Source of the DNA: JAKAGZ01 sp963748105
Lineage (GTDB): Bacteria; Bacteroidota; Ignavibacteria; Ignavibacteriales; Ignavibacteriaceae
Direction of reading: 5' to 3'
Assembly: GCA_963748105.1 (NCBI GenBank)
Contig: CAVVHP010000005.1
Coordinates: forward strand, 217,928-281,927
Length of the DNA: 64,000 nt
Program-made: the position numbers and the translations under genes
In this document: positions 18,309 to 28,900 of the stretch, one piece after another
Position numbering within the stretch: position 1 is the stretch's first letter
Layout: every line of letters starts with the position of its first letter
Notes under the pieces: generated by a model
What the model was told of the DNA's origin: nothing
The model's input: only the letters and a program-made list of their open reading frames with translations
Databases searched by the model: none

Positions 18309-20465
18309 ATGGATGATTTAAAGGGTAAAACTGTATCGCATTATAAGATTATTGATAAGATTGGCGAAGGAGGAATGGGAGTTGTTTATAAAGCCCAGGA
18401 TTTGAAACTGGATAGATTTGTAGCAATTAAATTTCTTCCCCCTCAAATGGCTGCGTCTGAAGAAAATAAAGCCAGGTTTTCAAGAGAAGCAAAATCTGCT
18501 GCGGCACTCAGCCATCCAAATATTTTAAGTGTTTATGAAATAGACGAAGAAAATGATTCCCTGTTTATCGTAATGGAATTTGTGGACGGGGCAACTTTGA
18601 AAGATCACATTTCAAATATCACCTCAGGAACCGGTGTGCAGGTAAACCAGGCAATAGACTGGATTGAACAAATATCACAGGGATTAAAATCTGCGCACGA
18701 TATGAATATAATTCATCGCGATATTAAAACCGAAAATGTAATGATTAATAAAGACAACAGGCTAAAAGTAATGGACTTTGGCCTTGCAAAATTAAAAAGC
18801 AGTGTCGGTGTTACAAAAACCAAATCTTCGCTGGGGACACTATCCTATATGTCACCGGAACAGGTACAGGGAATTCCCGCGGATCATCGAAGTGATATCT
18901 GGGCGCTTGGTGTAGTCTTTTATGAAATTTTAACGGGCGAACTACCTTTCAAATCAGAGCACGAAGCAGCTTTATTGTATTTAATATCCAGCGAACAACC
19001 TCTCTCCCCTAACATGCTTAACAAAAAAGTCCCCCACCAGTTGGATGCATTAATTAACAGAATGCTTGACAAGGATCGTGAAAAAAGATTTCAGAATATG
19101 GATGAGTTTTTAACTGCCTTAAATTCAGTTAAGGACGATATTAAAAATGTCACTACGGCTCCAAAGACAAAAGCAATTGTGGTACTTCCATTTGATAATA
19201 TCAGTCCGGACGCGGACAGCGATTATTTTGCGGATGGACTGACGGAAGAACTTATTGCAAACCTTTCGAGATTAAAAGATATCAGACTTGTTCCGAGAAC
19301 AACTTCTATGAGATACAAAGGAACCAACAAAGATATAAAAACCATCGGTCGCGAATTAGGAACACGGTACATACTGGCCGGAAGTGTGAGGAAATTCCAG
19401 GAAAATCTGAGAATAACAGTGGAATTAATAGACGTTGACACAGACGCTCAACTCTGGGCGGATACATATAAAGGAAAATTAGCAGATGTTTTTGATATAC
19501 AAGAAAATGTATCTAAACAAATTGTAGATATGCTTATGGTAAAACTAACACCAACTGAAAAAATTGTATTGACAAAAAGATCAACTGTAAACGCCGAAGC
19601 TTTTGATCTTTACCTGAGAGGTAGAGATTCACTGTACAGGAGAACTAAGAAAAGCATGCTGCAAGCAATTCAATTATTTGAAAAAGCAATTTCACTTGAC
19701 CCAAGGTACGCGGATGCTTACGCTGGAATTGGCGAAGCCTATTCATCTCTTTATATAGACTCGGAAAGAAATGAAGCGTGGCTTGATAAAGCGCTTGAGC
19801 ACGCTCTAAAAGCATTAATGTATGATTCCCAACTATCTGAAGCCTATGCGGCACTAGGACTTGCATACTATAATAAGAGATCTTATGAAGAAGCAGTTAC
19901 CGCAAGTCAGAAAGCAATTGAACTTGACCCTAATAATTTTATCGGCTATTGGATTTTAGCCAGGATTTACATTGCAACAAATAAAGAAAAAGAAGCAGAA
20001 GAACTTTGCACAAAAGTGATTGAACTTAATCCTGATTTTTATTCTGTTTATGGCGACTTGCAAATCATTTATGGAAGAATTGGTAATAAAGAAAAATATA
20101 ATGATATTTTGAATGCCGGTATTGATGTCTACAAGAGATACCTCCTGCAGCACCAGGATGATGCACGATGCCACATGTACCTAGCAACAGACCTGGCGCA
20201 AACCGGCAATAAAGAAGAAGCACTCAGAGAAGCGGAAAAAGCGCTTGGCCTTAATCCGGATGATCCGTTGATGCTATACAATGCCTGCTGTTTTTATGCA
20301 CAACTTGGTGAAAAAGATAATGCAATAAAAAGCATCACTTCGGCAGTTAACGTAGGGTATGCAAATATTGAATGGCTTGAAAATGATGTTGACCTTGACA
20401 GTGTAAGAGAGGATCCCAAGTTTAAGGAAATTATAAATACATTGAAAAAGAAAGAGATTAAATAA
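18309..20465 (+). CDS. Cytoplasmic Ser/Thr protein kinase with TolB-like and TPR domains
   Basis: A 718-residue protein, the last gene of the tightly spaced part of the array (29 bp after its neighbour). Kinase: GEGGMGVVY, Lys41, HRDIKTEN, DFGLAK. The TolB-like domain begins IVVLPFDNISPDADSDYFADG; TPRs follow. The C-terminus differs from its paralogues: instead of ending at LIKGK it runs on to INTLKKKEIK, a short basic tail. The ribosome-binding site is poor (CTGGAAT). After its stop there are 300 bp without a clear gene, so the transcript may end here, although no strong terminator hairpin is seen. Confidence 0.92.
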   Translation: MDDLKGKTVSHYKIIDKIGEGGMGVVYKAQDLKLDRFVAIKFLPPQMAASEENKARFSREAKSAAALSHPNILSVYEIDEENDSLFIVMEFVDGATLKDHISNITSGTGVQVNQAIDWIEQISQGLKSAHDMNIIHRDIKTENVMINKDNRLKVMDFGLAKLKSSVGVTKTKSSLGTLSYMSPEQVQGIPADHRSDIWALGVVFYEILTGELPFKSEHEAALLYLISSEQPLSPNMLNKKVPHQLDALINRMLDKDREKRFQNMDEFLTALNSVKDDIKNVTTAPKTKAIVVLPFDNISPDADSDYFADGLTEELIANLSRLKDIRLVPRTTSMRYKGTNKDIKTIGRELGTRYILAGSVRKFQENLRITVELIDVDTDAQLWADTYKGKLADVFDIQENVSKQIVDMLMVKLTPTEKIVLTKRSTVNAEAFDLYLRGRDSLYRRTKKSMLQAIQLFEKAISLDPRYADAYAGIGEAYSSLYIDSERNEAWLDKALEHALKALMYDSQLSEAYAALGLAYYNKRSYEEAVTASQKAIELDPNNFIGYWILARIYIATNKEKEAEELCTKVIELNPDFYSVYGDLQIIYGRIGNKEKYNDILNAGIDVYKRYLLQHQDDARCHMYLATDLAQTGNKEEALREAEKALGLNPDDPLMLYNACCFYAQLGEKDNAIKSITSAVNVGYANIEWLENDVDLDSVREDPKFKEIINTLKKKEIK

Positions 20466-20765
20466 TTTACCCCGAATTATTTAATTACAATTAATTTTAT
20501 TTACATCTTTCTTATTTGCCCTAAATATTATAATTTACAGGAAATTAGAGGCAAATGAATACCTGGTGCAATTCTTCAATTGCAAAAAAGATTGGAGATA
20601 ACGACAGTAGCCTGTCAGCACACAAGGTTGGAATGGTTCTGGCCATATTAATTACATTAATTTTTAATTAGATATAATAAATTGGACTATTCTTAAAAAA
20701 TAGCTTAGAATAATTCAATATATAGTCAGGCCTGCCTTTGCCTTTATTAATTATTGAGGTAACCA
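20466..20765. other. Gap between kinase genes; probable promoter region of the kinase at 20766
   Basis: 300 bp that break the otherwise tight spacing of the array. The DNA is strongly AT-rich. It holds one possible short reading frame (20555-20671, listed separately) and no convincing terminator hairpin, tRNA or repeat. The spacing suggests that the kinase at 20766 has its own promoter in this stretch, but I cannot assign -35/-10 elements with confidence. Confidence 0.5.
20555..20671 (+). CDS. Possible 38-residue small membrane protein
   Basis: ATG at 20555 follows TTAGAGGCAA, a plausible ribosome-binding site (GAGG, four bases before the start). The frame encodes 38 residues: a polar N-terminal half (NTWCNSSIAKKIGDNDSS) and a hydrophobic C-terminal end (VGMVLAILITLIFN) that could be a short membrane anchor, then TAG. 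It sits between a TPR kinase and a PD40 kinase in the same direction. There is no homologue known to me and chance ORFs of this size are common in AT-rich DNA, so this is a weak call. Confidence 0.25.
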   Translation: MNTWCNSSIAKKIGDNDSSLSAHKVGMVLAILITLIFN

Positions 20766-23456
20766 ATGATTGGCAAAACAATACTACACTTCAAAATTCT
20801 TGATAAATTGGGCGAAGGAGGAATGGGTGAGGTCTATAAAGCTCAGGACACAAAACTCGATCGTTTTGTAGCACTAAAATTTCTTCCACCAAACCTTACA
20901 GCAGATGCAGAGCAGAAAACAAGATTTATTCAGGAAGCAAAAGCAGCCTCGGCTATGAACCACCCGAATGTATGCACAATTTTTGATATACAGGAAGACA
21001 ATGGGCAACTGTTCATTGTAATGGAATATGTTGACGGGAAAACCTTAGGGGACAAAAAGGACAGTATATCTGAAAAACAAATTCTTGAAGTCGGCTCACA
21101 GGTTGCCGAAGGTTTGGCCGCCGCACACGAAAAAGGAATTGTCCACCGGGATATAAAACCCGAAAACATTATGGTACGCAAGGACGGGATCGCACAGATA
21201 ATGGATTTCGGCCTGGCAAAACTTTACGATTCAGGAAAGGTTTCCCGTCTTACAAAAGCAGGAACAACACTCGGAACAATGGGATATATGTCACCTGAAC
21301 AGGTTCAGGGACTGGATGTTGATCACAGAACGGATATTTTTTCTCTCGGTGTTGTGCTTTATGAACTGCTGGCTGGTGAATCACCTTTTAAGGGGATGCA
21401 CGAGACGGCAATAATGTATGAAATTGTAAATGTAGATGCACCACCCATTACTACTTTAAAACCTGACATCGATGGACAACTTGATAATTTAATACTCGAA
21501 TGCCTCGAAAAGGATAAGGATGAAAGATGTCAGTCGGCTAAAGAATTAGCGAAAAATTTAAGAAAGCTAAAAAGAAGTTCTTCAGACAAAAAAAACAGCC
21601 GCGTCTACCAATCAAAATCATTTTCTGAAGACTTTGTAAACTTGGAAACAACTTCGGGTGTATTTGACGTAAATTTCAAGAATAGACTATCCCAGAATAA
21701 AGTTTCATTATCGATTATTTTTTTGCTTGCCGTTTCGCTTCTTATTATGTTATCCGGAATAATTGGTTCGTCACAAACTGTGTCGGGAAGCCCCATACAC
21801 CTTTCTTTAAATGTCGGAGATGGAATTGCTCTTGGTTCATTTTCCTCTTTTGCAATTTCACCTGACGGTTCAGAAATAGTTTACGCGGTAAATGGGCCCA
21901 GCAAGAGGATGCTATTTTTAAGGGATCTAAATTCTTACCAGCCAAGACCAATACCAGGAACAGAGGGAGGCTATTCACCTTTTTTTTCGCCTGACGGAAA
22001 GTGGCTTGGTTTTTTAACGGATAAAAAGACTAAAAAAATCCTGCTTTCAACGGGAACAGTTATTGATGTCTTTAACGGGGTTCCTACATTACCATACTTC
22101 TTTTGGGGAACTGACAATAACCTCTACTTTACACCGGAAATATCCGGGGGAATTTACAGGATATCTGCAAATGGGGGAAAGCCTATGCCTGTTGTCACAT
22201 TAGGAGCCCCAAAAGGCCAAATAAATTACAGGTGGCCTGTATTAATACCGGGTAGTAAGGCAATCATTTTTACGAGCGAAACAAGCAACGAATCAGGAAA
22301 GTCAGAAGTATTAGTAAGATCATTGGAAACCGGTAAGACAAAGATGTTAATTAATAATGCCAGTTATGCACAGTATATAAAATCCGGCTATATAACATTT
22401 ATCAGGAATAATACACTTTTTGCATCAAGATTTGATCCTGATAAACTTACTTTAATTGGTGCATCAATTCCTGTAATTCAAAATGTTACTACAATTCCCC
22501 AAACAGGCCAGGCTGAATTCAGCATTTCTGATAATGGCACATTAGTTTATTTACCGGGGGGACCTTTGTCAACCTCGCGAGACTTGGTTTGGGTAAATCA
22601 ATCCGGGAAAATATTAAAAGCTACCGATTTAGATAAACCTATAGAAGATCTTAGCCTTTCGCCAGATGGCAAAAAAGTTGCTGTAACTGTAGAAGGGACA
22701 ACCTGGGGAATATGGCTATACGACATTGAAAGAAATACACTGAGCAGGTTTACTTATAATGCAGATGACAGGGACCCATTGTGGACTCCTGACGGGAAGT
22801 CTATAGTTTACGGATCATTTCGTAATGGATTTTACGGATTGTTTATTTCCCCTGTTAATGGAAGTAGAAAAGAGGCTATGTTGACAAAAAGTAAAAACTG
22901 GGAAGATCCTTATTCGATTTCAAGTGACGGGAAATATTTGGCTTTTGCACAACTCGATTCATTAAGGAATGTAAACATTGCAATCAAAGAGATAAATGGA
23001 AACTCAAAGCCTAAAATATTTATTAAATCAAAGTTCCTCGATTGGGTGCCGGTCTTTTCTCCTAATGGCAAATATTTGGCATACGGTTCTACGGAATCAG
23101 GCCAAGAAGAGATTTACGTGATCCCATTTAAAGGATCTGGGAATAAGCTCCAAATTTCAATCCACGGCGGTTCAAGACCATTATGGTCACCTGACGGTAA
23201 GTCCTTATACTATTTCCAGGAGAAAAGACTAATGGAAGTTCCGGTTAATACGGGTACCCAATTTTCTGCAGGTAAACCAAAGGAACTTTTTTCAGGGGAT
23301 TTCTGGCAAATCGCCGGACACTATTTTACAACAATACCCAACTCGAAAAACTTTCTTATGATTAAGCAAAAGGGAATTAAGAAATCCAGAGATAGAGTTA
23401 ACGTGATAATAAATTGGAAAGAAGAATTAAAGGATGAGATCGCAAGCGCTAATTAA
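20766..23456 (+). CDS. Membrane Ser/Thr protein kinase with PD40 propeller
   Basis: An 896-residue PD40-type kinase at the end of the array. It has GEGGMGEVY, Lys38, HRDIKPEN (127-134), DFG (147-149), a single membrane helix at about 313-333 (IIFLLAVSLLIMLSGII) and a PD40 propeller with repeated SPDGK/TPDGK blades; it ends in VIINWKEELKDE. The ribosome-binding site TTGAGGTAACC precedes the ATG. It is the closest relative of the kinase fragment immediately downstream (23457-23698), whose DNA is almost identical to this gene around 21265-21375. Separated by 300 bp from the previous gene, it is probably transcribed on its own. Confidence 0.93.
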   Translation: MIGKTILHFKILDKLGEGGMGEVYKAQDTKLDRFVALKFLPPNLTADAEQKTRFIQEAKAASAMNHPNVCTIFDIQEDNGQLFIVMEYVDGKTLGDKKDSISEKQILEVGSQVAEGLAAAHEKGIVHRDIKPENIMVRKDGIAQIMDFGLAKLYDSGKVSRLTKAGTTLGTMGYMSPEQVQGLDVDHRTDIFSLGVVLYELLAGESPFKGMHETAIMYEIVNVDAPPITTLKPDIDGQLDNLILECLEKDKDERCQSAKELAKNLRKLKRSSSDKKNSRVYQSKSFSEDFVNLETTSGVFDVNFKNRLSQNKVSLSIIFLLAVSLLIMLSGIIGSSQTVSGSPIHLSLNVGDGIALGSFSSFAISPDGSEIVYAVNGPSKRMLFLRDLNSYQPRPIPGTEGGYSPFFSPDGKWLGFLTDKKTKKILLSTGTVIDVFNGVPTLPYFFWGTDNNLYFTPEISGGIYRISANGGKPMPVVTLGAPKGQINYRWPVLIPGSKAIIFTSETSNESGKSEVLVRSLETGKTKMLINNASYAQYIKSGYITFIRNNTLFASRFDPDKLTLIGASIPVIQNVTTIPQTGQAEFSISDNGTLVYLPGGPLSTSRDLVWVNQSGKILKATDLDKPIEDLSLSPDGKKVAVTVEGTTWGIWLYDIERNTLSRFTYNADDRDPLWTPDGKSIVYGSFRNGFYGLFISPVNGSRKEAMLTKSKNWEDPYSISSDGKYLAFAQLDSLRNVNIAIKEINGNSKPKIFIKSKFLDWVPVFSPNGKYLAYGSTESGQEEIYVIPFKGSGNKLQISIHGGSRPLWSPDGKSLYYFQEKRLMEVPVNTGTQFSAGKPKELFSGDFWQIAGHYFTTIPNSKNFLMIKQKGIKKSRDRVNVIINWKEELKDEIASAN

Positions 23457-23698
23457 TCAGAAAAGGAACACTCGGAACAATCGGATATATGTCACCTGAA
23501 CAGGTTCAGGGACCGGATGTTGATCACAGGACGGAAATATTTTCTCTCGGTGTTGTGCTCTATGAACTGCTGGCTAATGTATTTGACATAGATAAATCCG
23601 GCAGCAGATTTATCGCCGGGATTCCGACTGGAAAATCCAAAGCTTCTTCTATTACTATGATTTCAAACTGGCATCAGAAAGTGGAGAATATGAAATAA
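23457..23698 (+). pseudogene. Remnant of a PD40 Ser/Thr kinase
   Basis: The region starts inside a kinase activation segment (GTLGTIGYMSPEQVQGPDVDHRTEIFSLGVVLYELLA). It then jumps directly to a propeller C-terminus (FDIDKSGSRFIAG ... ITMISNWHQKVENMK). Everything before the activation segment and everything between the kinase C-lobe and the last blade is missing, so it has no ATP site and no catalytic loop. The first 110 bases are nearly identical to 21265-21375 of the upstream gene. A 70-codon frame from the Met at 23489 is open, but it has no ribosome-binding site and begins mid-domain. It is best read as a leftover of a duplicated kinase after internal deletion. Confidence 0.85.
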
Positions 23699-23702
23699 TT
23701 CC

Positions 23703-24263
23703 CTAAACCAGGTTTCTTTCCGCTTTTACTTCAGCTGATGTAATTAAATTTACTCCGGCACTTTTCATCTCTTCAAAAGCTTTTTTTACATCTCCCACAT
23801 GCTGATAAATTCCTTCTACGGCATCTTCAATCACATAAGTTTCAAATCCATATTTTATTGAGTCCAGTGCAGTAGTCTTAACGCAGTATTCAACCGTTAG
23901 TCCTGCAATAAATACTGTCTCAACCTCATTCTTTTTCAGGTATTCCGCAAGGTTATCATTTGTGGCTTCAAAAGAAGAATAACCGTCATCCACGTTACCA
24001 GTTCCTTTTATGAAGACTTTATGAAATCTGTGTTCGTGGAGGTCCGGATGAAATTGTGCTCCTTCTGTTCCCTGTACGCAATGTTTTGGCCATTTCTCAA
24101 AATGAACGGTTTCTTCCGGGTGCCAGTCTTTGGAAGCAACAACAAAATCAAATTCATCAATCAATTTATTAATAACCGGCACAACCGCATGACCCTTCGG
24201 AGTAGCAAGCGATCCGCCCGGACAAAAATCATTCTGAACATCTACCACTAATAGTGCTCTCAT
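23703..24263 (-). CDS. pncA: Nicotinamidase
   Basis: A 186-residue isochorismatase-fold amidase that converts nicotinamide to nicotinate. It starts MRALLVVDVQNDFCPGGSL, with the catalytic Asp8; the Lys of the triad is in VFIKGTG and the nucleophilic Cys is in GLTVEYCVKT. Metal-binding Asp and His residues are in SKDWHPEE and the following stretch. The start overlaps the stop of pncB by four bases (ATGA), so the two are co-translated and together feed nicotinamide into NAD synthesis. It ends convergently with the kinase remnant, four bases away. The function is well supported by both sequence and partner. Confidence 0.95.
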   Translation of the reverse strand: MRALLVVDVQNDFCPGGSLATPKGHAVVPVINKLIDEFDFVVASKDWHPEETVHFEKWPKHCVQGTEGAQFHPDLHEHRFHKVFIKGTGNVDDGYSSFEATNDNLAEYLKKNEVETVFIAGLTVEYCVKTTALDSIKYGFETYVIEDAVEGIYQHVGDVKKAFEEMKSAGVNLITSAEVKAERNLV

Positions 24264-25693
24264 TGCTCTCCTCCTTTCCTATGTCTTTCGGTAATCTCTG
24301 TAATTATTTCATTTCGTAAATTCATTAATTTAGAGCTTATACCTACTTTGTAAATATGGGGGTTTTCAAACCTCTTATGTTCGTCGGGCAGTCTGCCCAG
24401 TCTTTCCCTAACATAGTCCGAAATTTCCCCAATTGTTTTTTCTTTACTTAAAATTTTCCCTTCTGAATATACGCGGGATAATAATTCTTCTTTTTCCATG
24501 CCTTTCACGTATGTATTTTTCAAAGGTTGATGAGGATGATAAATTTTATCCGGTTCCGTTTCATCCGTCAACATTATTCCATCGGCGTAAAATTTCCCGT
24601 TCCCATTAAGATACCTGTAAATTTTCTTCTGTCCCGGCAAAGTTACTTTATCAATATCTTCAGAAATTTTTAAACTCGGTTTACCGTTACTTGTGCTAAG
24701 TTTATAAACGCCATCCAGGGCCGCGTCTTTCTGCCCGGTTATTAAATTTGTTCCCACACCAAAAATATCTATTGGCGCACCTTGTTCTATCAGACTTTTA
24801 ATTAAATATTCGTCAAGTTGGTTTGATGCGGCTATCTTCACATAATTAAGTCCAGCGTCATCCAGCATTTCTCTAGTCTTCTTGCTCAGGTATGCCAGGT
24901 CCCCGCTGTCTAGTCTTATAGCTACAAGCTTCTCACCTTTTCCCTCGAGTTCTTTCGCAATTTTTATCGCGTTGGGCACACCGCTTTTTAACGTGTCATT
25001 TGTATCCACAAGCAGTACACAGTTTTTAGGAAAAACATTAGCAAATTTCCTGAACGCGGTAATCTCATCTTCGTAGCTTTGTACCCACGAATGAGCCTGT
25101 GTCCCGGATGAAGTCAATCCGTACAGATAGGCGCTGTAAACATTCGAAGTACTGTTTACCCCACCGATCACCGCTGCCCTGCTTCCGTGTATTGAGGCCA
25201 GCCCCTGCGCTCTTCGCATCCCGAAATCTATTATCACTTTATCCCCCGCCGAATGTCTGAGGCGGGCGGCCTTGGTTGCAACAAGTGATTGAAAATTCAG
25301 AATATTTAAGGACAACGTTTCTATTAATTGAGTCTCAATTATGTTGCCTTCAAATCTTACTACAGGTTCATTGGCAAAAATAACTTCTCCTTCCCGTGGA
25401 GCGTAAATGTTTCCTTTAAATCTAAAGTCCTTAAGAAAGTCTAGGAAATCGCTGCTAAACCCAATTTTATGCAGATGATCGACGGCGATATTATCAAACT
25501 TAAAATCAGCGATCATATCAAGCATATCCTGCAAACCGGTAAACACCACATATCCTGATCCGTAAGGATTTTTTCTGAAAAAATAATCAAAACCAGCTGG
25601 TAGGTTCTGCCTTCCATCCTGGAAATATCCCTGCGCCATGGTTAATTCATAGTGATCAGTGTATAGCCCGTTAAACTTACTTAAAAGGTTCAT
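24260..25693 (-). CDS. pncB: Nicotinate phosphoribosyltransferase
   Basis: A 477-residue enzyme of the NAPRTase family. It joins nicotinate and PRPP to nicotinate mononucleotide, the entry step of the Preiss-Handler route to NAD. Family hallmarks include the N-terminal LYTDHYELTMAQGYF (substrate pocket Tyr/His), the central FGMRRAQG and SRAAVIGG segments, LRLD-type motif AIRLDSGDL and GVGTNLITG near the phosphate site. Length is typical of the bacterial long form. It is first in a two-gene operon with pncA. A 218-bp divergent region separates it from the AAA+ gene. Confidence 0.95.
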   Translation of the reverse strand: MNLLSKFNGLYTDHYELTMAQGYFQDGRQNLPAGFDYFFRKNPYGSGYVVFTGLQDMLDMIADFKFDNIAVDHLHKIGFSSDFLDFLKDFRFKGNIYAPREGEVIFANEPVVRFEGNIIETQLIETLSLNILNFQSLVATKAARLRHSAGDKVIIDFGMRRAQGLASIHGSRAAVIGGVNSTSNVYSAYLYGLTSSGTQAHSWVQSYEDEITAFRKFANVFPKNCVLLVDTNDTLKSGVPNAIKIAKELEGKGEKLVAIRLDSGDLAYLSKKTREMLDDAGLNYVKIAASNQLDEYLIKSLIEQGAPIDIFGVGTNLITGQKDAALDGVYKLSTSNGKPSLKISEDIDKVTLPGQKKIYRYLNGNGKFYADGIMLTDETEPDKIYHPHQPLKNTYVKGMEKEELLSRVYSEGKILSKEKTIGEISDYVRERLGRLPDEHKRFENPHIYKVGISSKLMNLRNEIITEITERHRKGGEQ

Positions 25694-25911
25694 TCTGCTT
25701 ATTTGCTAATTATTTTTATTCTATCTAATATAAAGCTTTAATACGTATTTTTAAATGCTGGAATTTATTTATTCTCCCAATAAACAGCCCAAAAGCTTTC
25801 TTTTATTAAAAATTATTAAACCTTATATTTAGCAGTTAGAAGCAGGAATATAATTGCAGCTTTTGTTATTAACAATAACTCTCGAACCAATCGTTTAGTA
25901 CGGAGAAAATT
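25694..25911. promoter_or_regulatory. Divergent promoter region pncB / AAA+ gene
   Basis: 218 bp between two genes that point away from each other, so promoters for both must lie here or nearby. The sequence is very AT-rich. I see no strong inverted repeat or riboswitch-like fold and do not assign exact promoter boxes. The right gene has a GGAG ribosome-binding site at 25902-25905, just before its TTG start. Confidence 0.5.
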
Positions 25912-28900
25912 TTGGCCACAGACGAACTTGACGAATTACTCACCGAAGCATATGAACATCTAAAACAGGGACGATTCAGGATGGCACTAACAGCGGCCAG
26001 AAATGTCTATGAGCAAAAGTCGGATGATTTTAATGCTATTATGTGCTATGCCTGGGCAACACTGGAAAATGGTGATCCCGTTTATGCATTAGAACTGGCA
26101 AATATTGCAGTTGAAGTTAGTAACGATGATGTTAATACAAGATTGTACCGCGGATTTCTTTTAATGAGAATGGCAGTCTATGAAGGCGCAATTTCTGATC
26201 TGGATAATGCAATTTCAAGAAAACCTGCACTACTTTCCTGGGCACATTTGAATAAAGCAAGGGCTCTTGCAGGTATGGGTAGATTTTTTGAAGGCCTTGA
26301 AGAAATTGAAAAAGCAATTGAAATTGACTCTGAGACTAATACAAAACTAACACGGGTCAGGGATCTGCTTCGCAGAACTCTCGGGTATGATGAGGGATTC
26401 TTCAGTGGTATTTTCAGCAAAAGAAAAACTCTTATAGAAGATGCGGAAGAGTCATACAAACAAAAGGAATTCTGGTTTACTTTATGGGCTGCAAGAAATC
26501 TGCTTGATTCTCCCTCACAAAAGAAAGATCATCCAAAAGCACACATACTGGAACTTGAATCATTACTTGCAACATTTCAAATGCGTCCTGCTTTTGAAAA
26601 GGCAAATAAAATAAAAAACCAATTTGAGGATGACGAACAATTTAATAATCTTTATCAAAAAGCATCAACATTCTTTCCTGAAGAAGTGGGAATAAAAAGT
26701 GTTGAAGAGCCAATAAATTCAGCCGATAGTAAAACCGAACTAGCCCTATATAATAATAAGTTCTTTAATGTCCTTTATGCACGCACTTATGATCTTATTG
26801 AAAATATGAGAAGTGGCAAAAGGACCTATATTCTCCAATTTAGCGAAGAAACTATTACTTATATAGGAGTCGAAGTAGTTTTCGATAATCCATTCTATCA
26901 GAAAAGAAATGAAAGTATTAACGGATTGGCTGTCTGGTATTTAAATGATCAGGAAGTAGGAAGACACATATTTAATCTTGCAATTGAAAAAAGCTGGAAG
27001 ACGGTAGAATTTGTGCAAAGTTGGGGAACAGATTCACCAGGTTTCTGGCACAGAGGCCAGGGAAAGGTGGATATTTATCTGGACAACAACATAGCATGCA
27101 CAAGATATTTTCTTATTGGGTATTCTACGGTTGTAAATTTTGAAGAAACTCAAAAACCCGAAGGCCTCAATCAGCATCACGAAATGCAGGAATCTGAGCA
27201 ACCAATGGATGTAATTACCAAGACTTCAATTCCGCAGAAAGAAGAATCGCTTGAAGAGTTGTTGTCAAATTTAAATACATTTATCGGACTGGATAGTGTA
27301 AAGCAATCGATGCAGGATTTTATAGCCTACTTAAAATTTGTAAACGAGAGAGAGAAACAAGGCCTGAAAACAGACGGTGGCTTATCAGTTCATAGTATAT
27401 TTCTTGGCAATCCCGGCACCGGCAAAACAACAATTGCAAGATTGCTTGGTAAAATATTTAAAGCTATGGGGCTCTTGCAAAACGGGCATGTAATAGAAGT
27501 CGACAGGTCCGGGTTAGTTGGTCAATATATTGGAGAAACAGCACAAAAGACAGAAAAGGTAATAAAAGAAGCTCTCGGTGGTATTCTATTTATTGATGAA
27601 GCATATGCATTAAAAAAGGCCGGCAATCAGCAGGATTTTGGGCAGGAAGCAATAGATGTATTGCTTAAAAGAATGGAGGACCAGAGCGGAGAATTTGTCG
27701 TTATTTGTGCCGGATATCCGGAAGAGATGAATAATTTTATCAATTCAAATCCCGGTTTAAAATCACGTTTCAACCATTATTTTAATTTTGAAGATTATAC
27801 ACCTGAAGAACTTATAGATATTTATAAGCTTATGGCTAAAAAGGAAGAATATGTTATTACCGATGGCGCCATAAAAATTCTAAAAAAAACGTTGACTAAT
27901 CTTTACAGAAAACGAGACAGTTCCTTTGGCAATGCAAGATTAATTAGAAATTATTTTAATGAGGCAAAACTCCAGTTAAGTAAAAGATATCTCAAACTTG
28001 ATGAAGAAAACAGAACCAGAGAATCTATGGTTACAATAACTGAGGAAGATATTGCGGCGATACTGGCCGGCGGTAAATTAAAGGAAGCTAAGATTGGAAT
28101 TGACGAAGAAAGCCTTAAAAAGTCGCTGGAAAAATTAAATGGTTTATGCGGCCTTGATAATGTAAAAAATGAAATCGAACAACTTGTAAAACTTGCGCGC
28201 CTTTATATTGATCAGGGTGAGAACCTTCAGGAAAAATTTAGTAATCATCTTGTATTTCTCGGGAGTCCCGGTACCGGCAAAACAACTGTAGCAAGAATAT
28301 TTTCTGAGATATATTCCGCGTTAGGTATTTTGCCCAAGGGACATTTAATTGAAACAGACAGACAGGGTTTAGTATCAGGATATGTTGGACAAACTGCTGA
28401 AAAAACAAGTGAGATAATAAATAAAGCTTCCGGTGGGACTTTACTCATAGACGAAGCTTACACGTTGGTAAAAAGCGGGGATGGTAACGGCTCTGATTTT
28501 GGAAAGGAAGCCATTGATACCCTGTTAAAAAGGATGGAAGACGACAAAGGGAAATTTTTAGTAATCGCGACAGGTTATACTGATGAAATGAGAGCATTCC
28601 TGAATAGTAATCCGGGTATGAAATCCAGATTTGCGAAAGAAATATCCTTCCACGATTATGAACCAAAAGAATTATTGGAAATAACAAAATTATATATCAA
28701 ACAAAAAGGTCATACATTATCCGAAGAAGTTTTTGATCCGCTTACGAGATATTACAATGAAGTTTACCGCACCAGGGATAAATCTTTCGGAAATGCACGT
28801 CTTGTAAGAAATACTGTAGACAGTATCTTGAAGAATCATCTTTTAAGAGTTGCGGATATTCCGGCAGGAAAAAGGGATGAAAAAATTATAAAAGAAATTA

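Noticed and set aside
23489..23698. Treating the kinase fragment as a real 69-residue gene
   Set aside because: It starts inside a kinase activation segment, lacks a ribosome-binding site and joins two distant parts of a known family.
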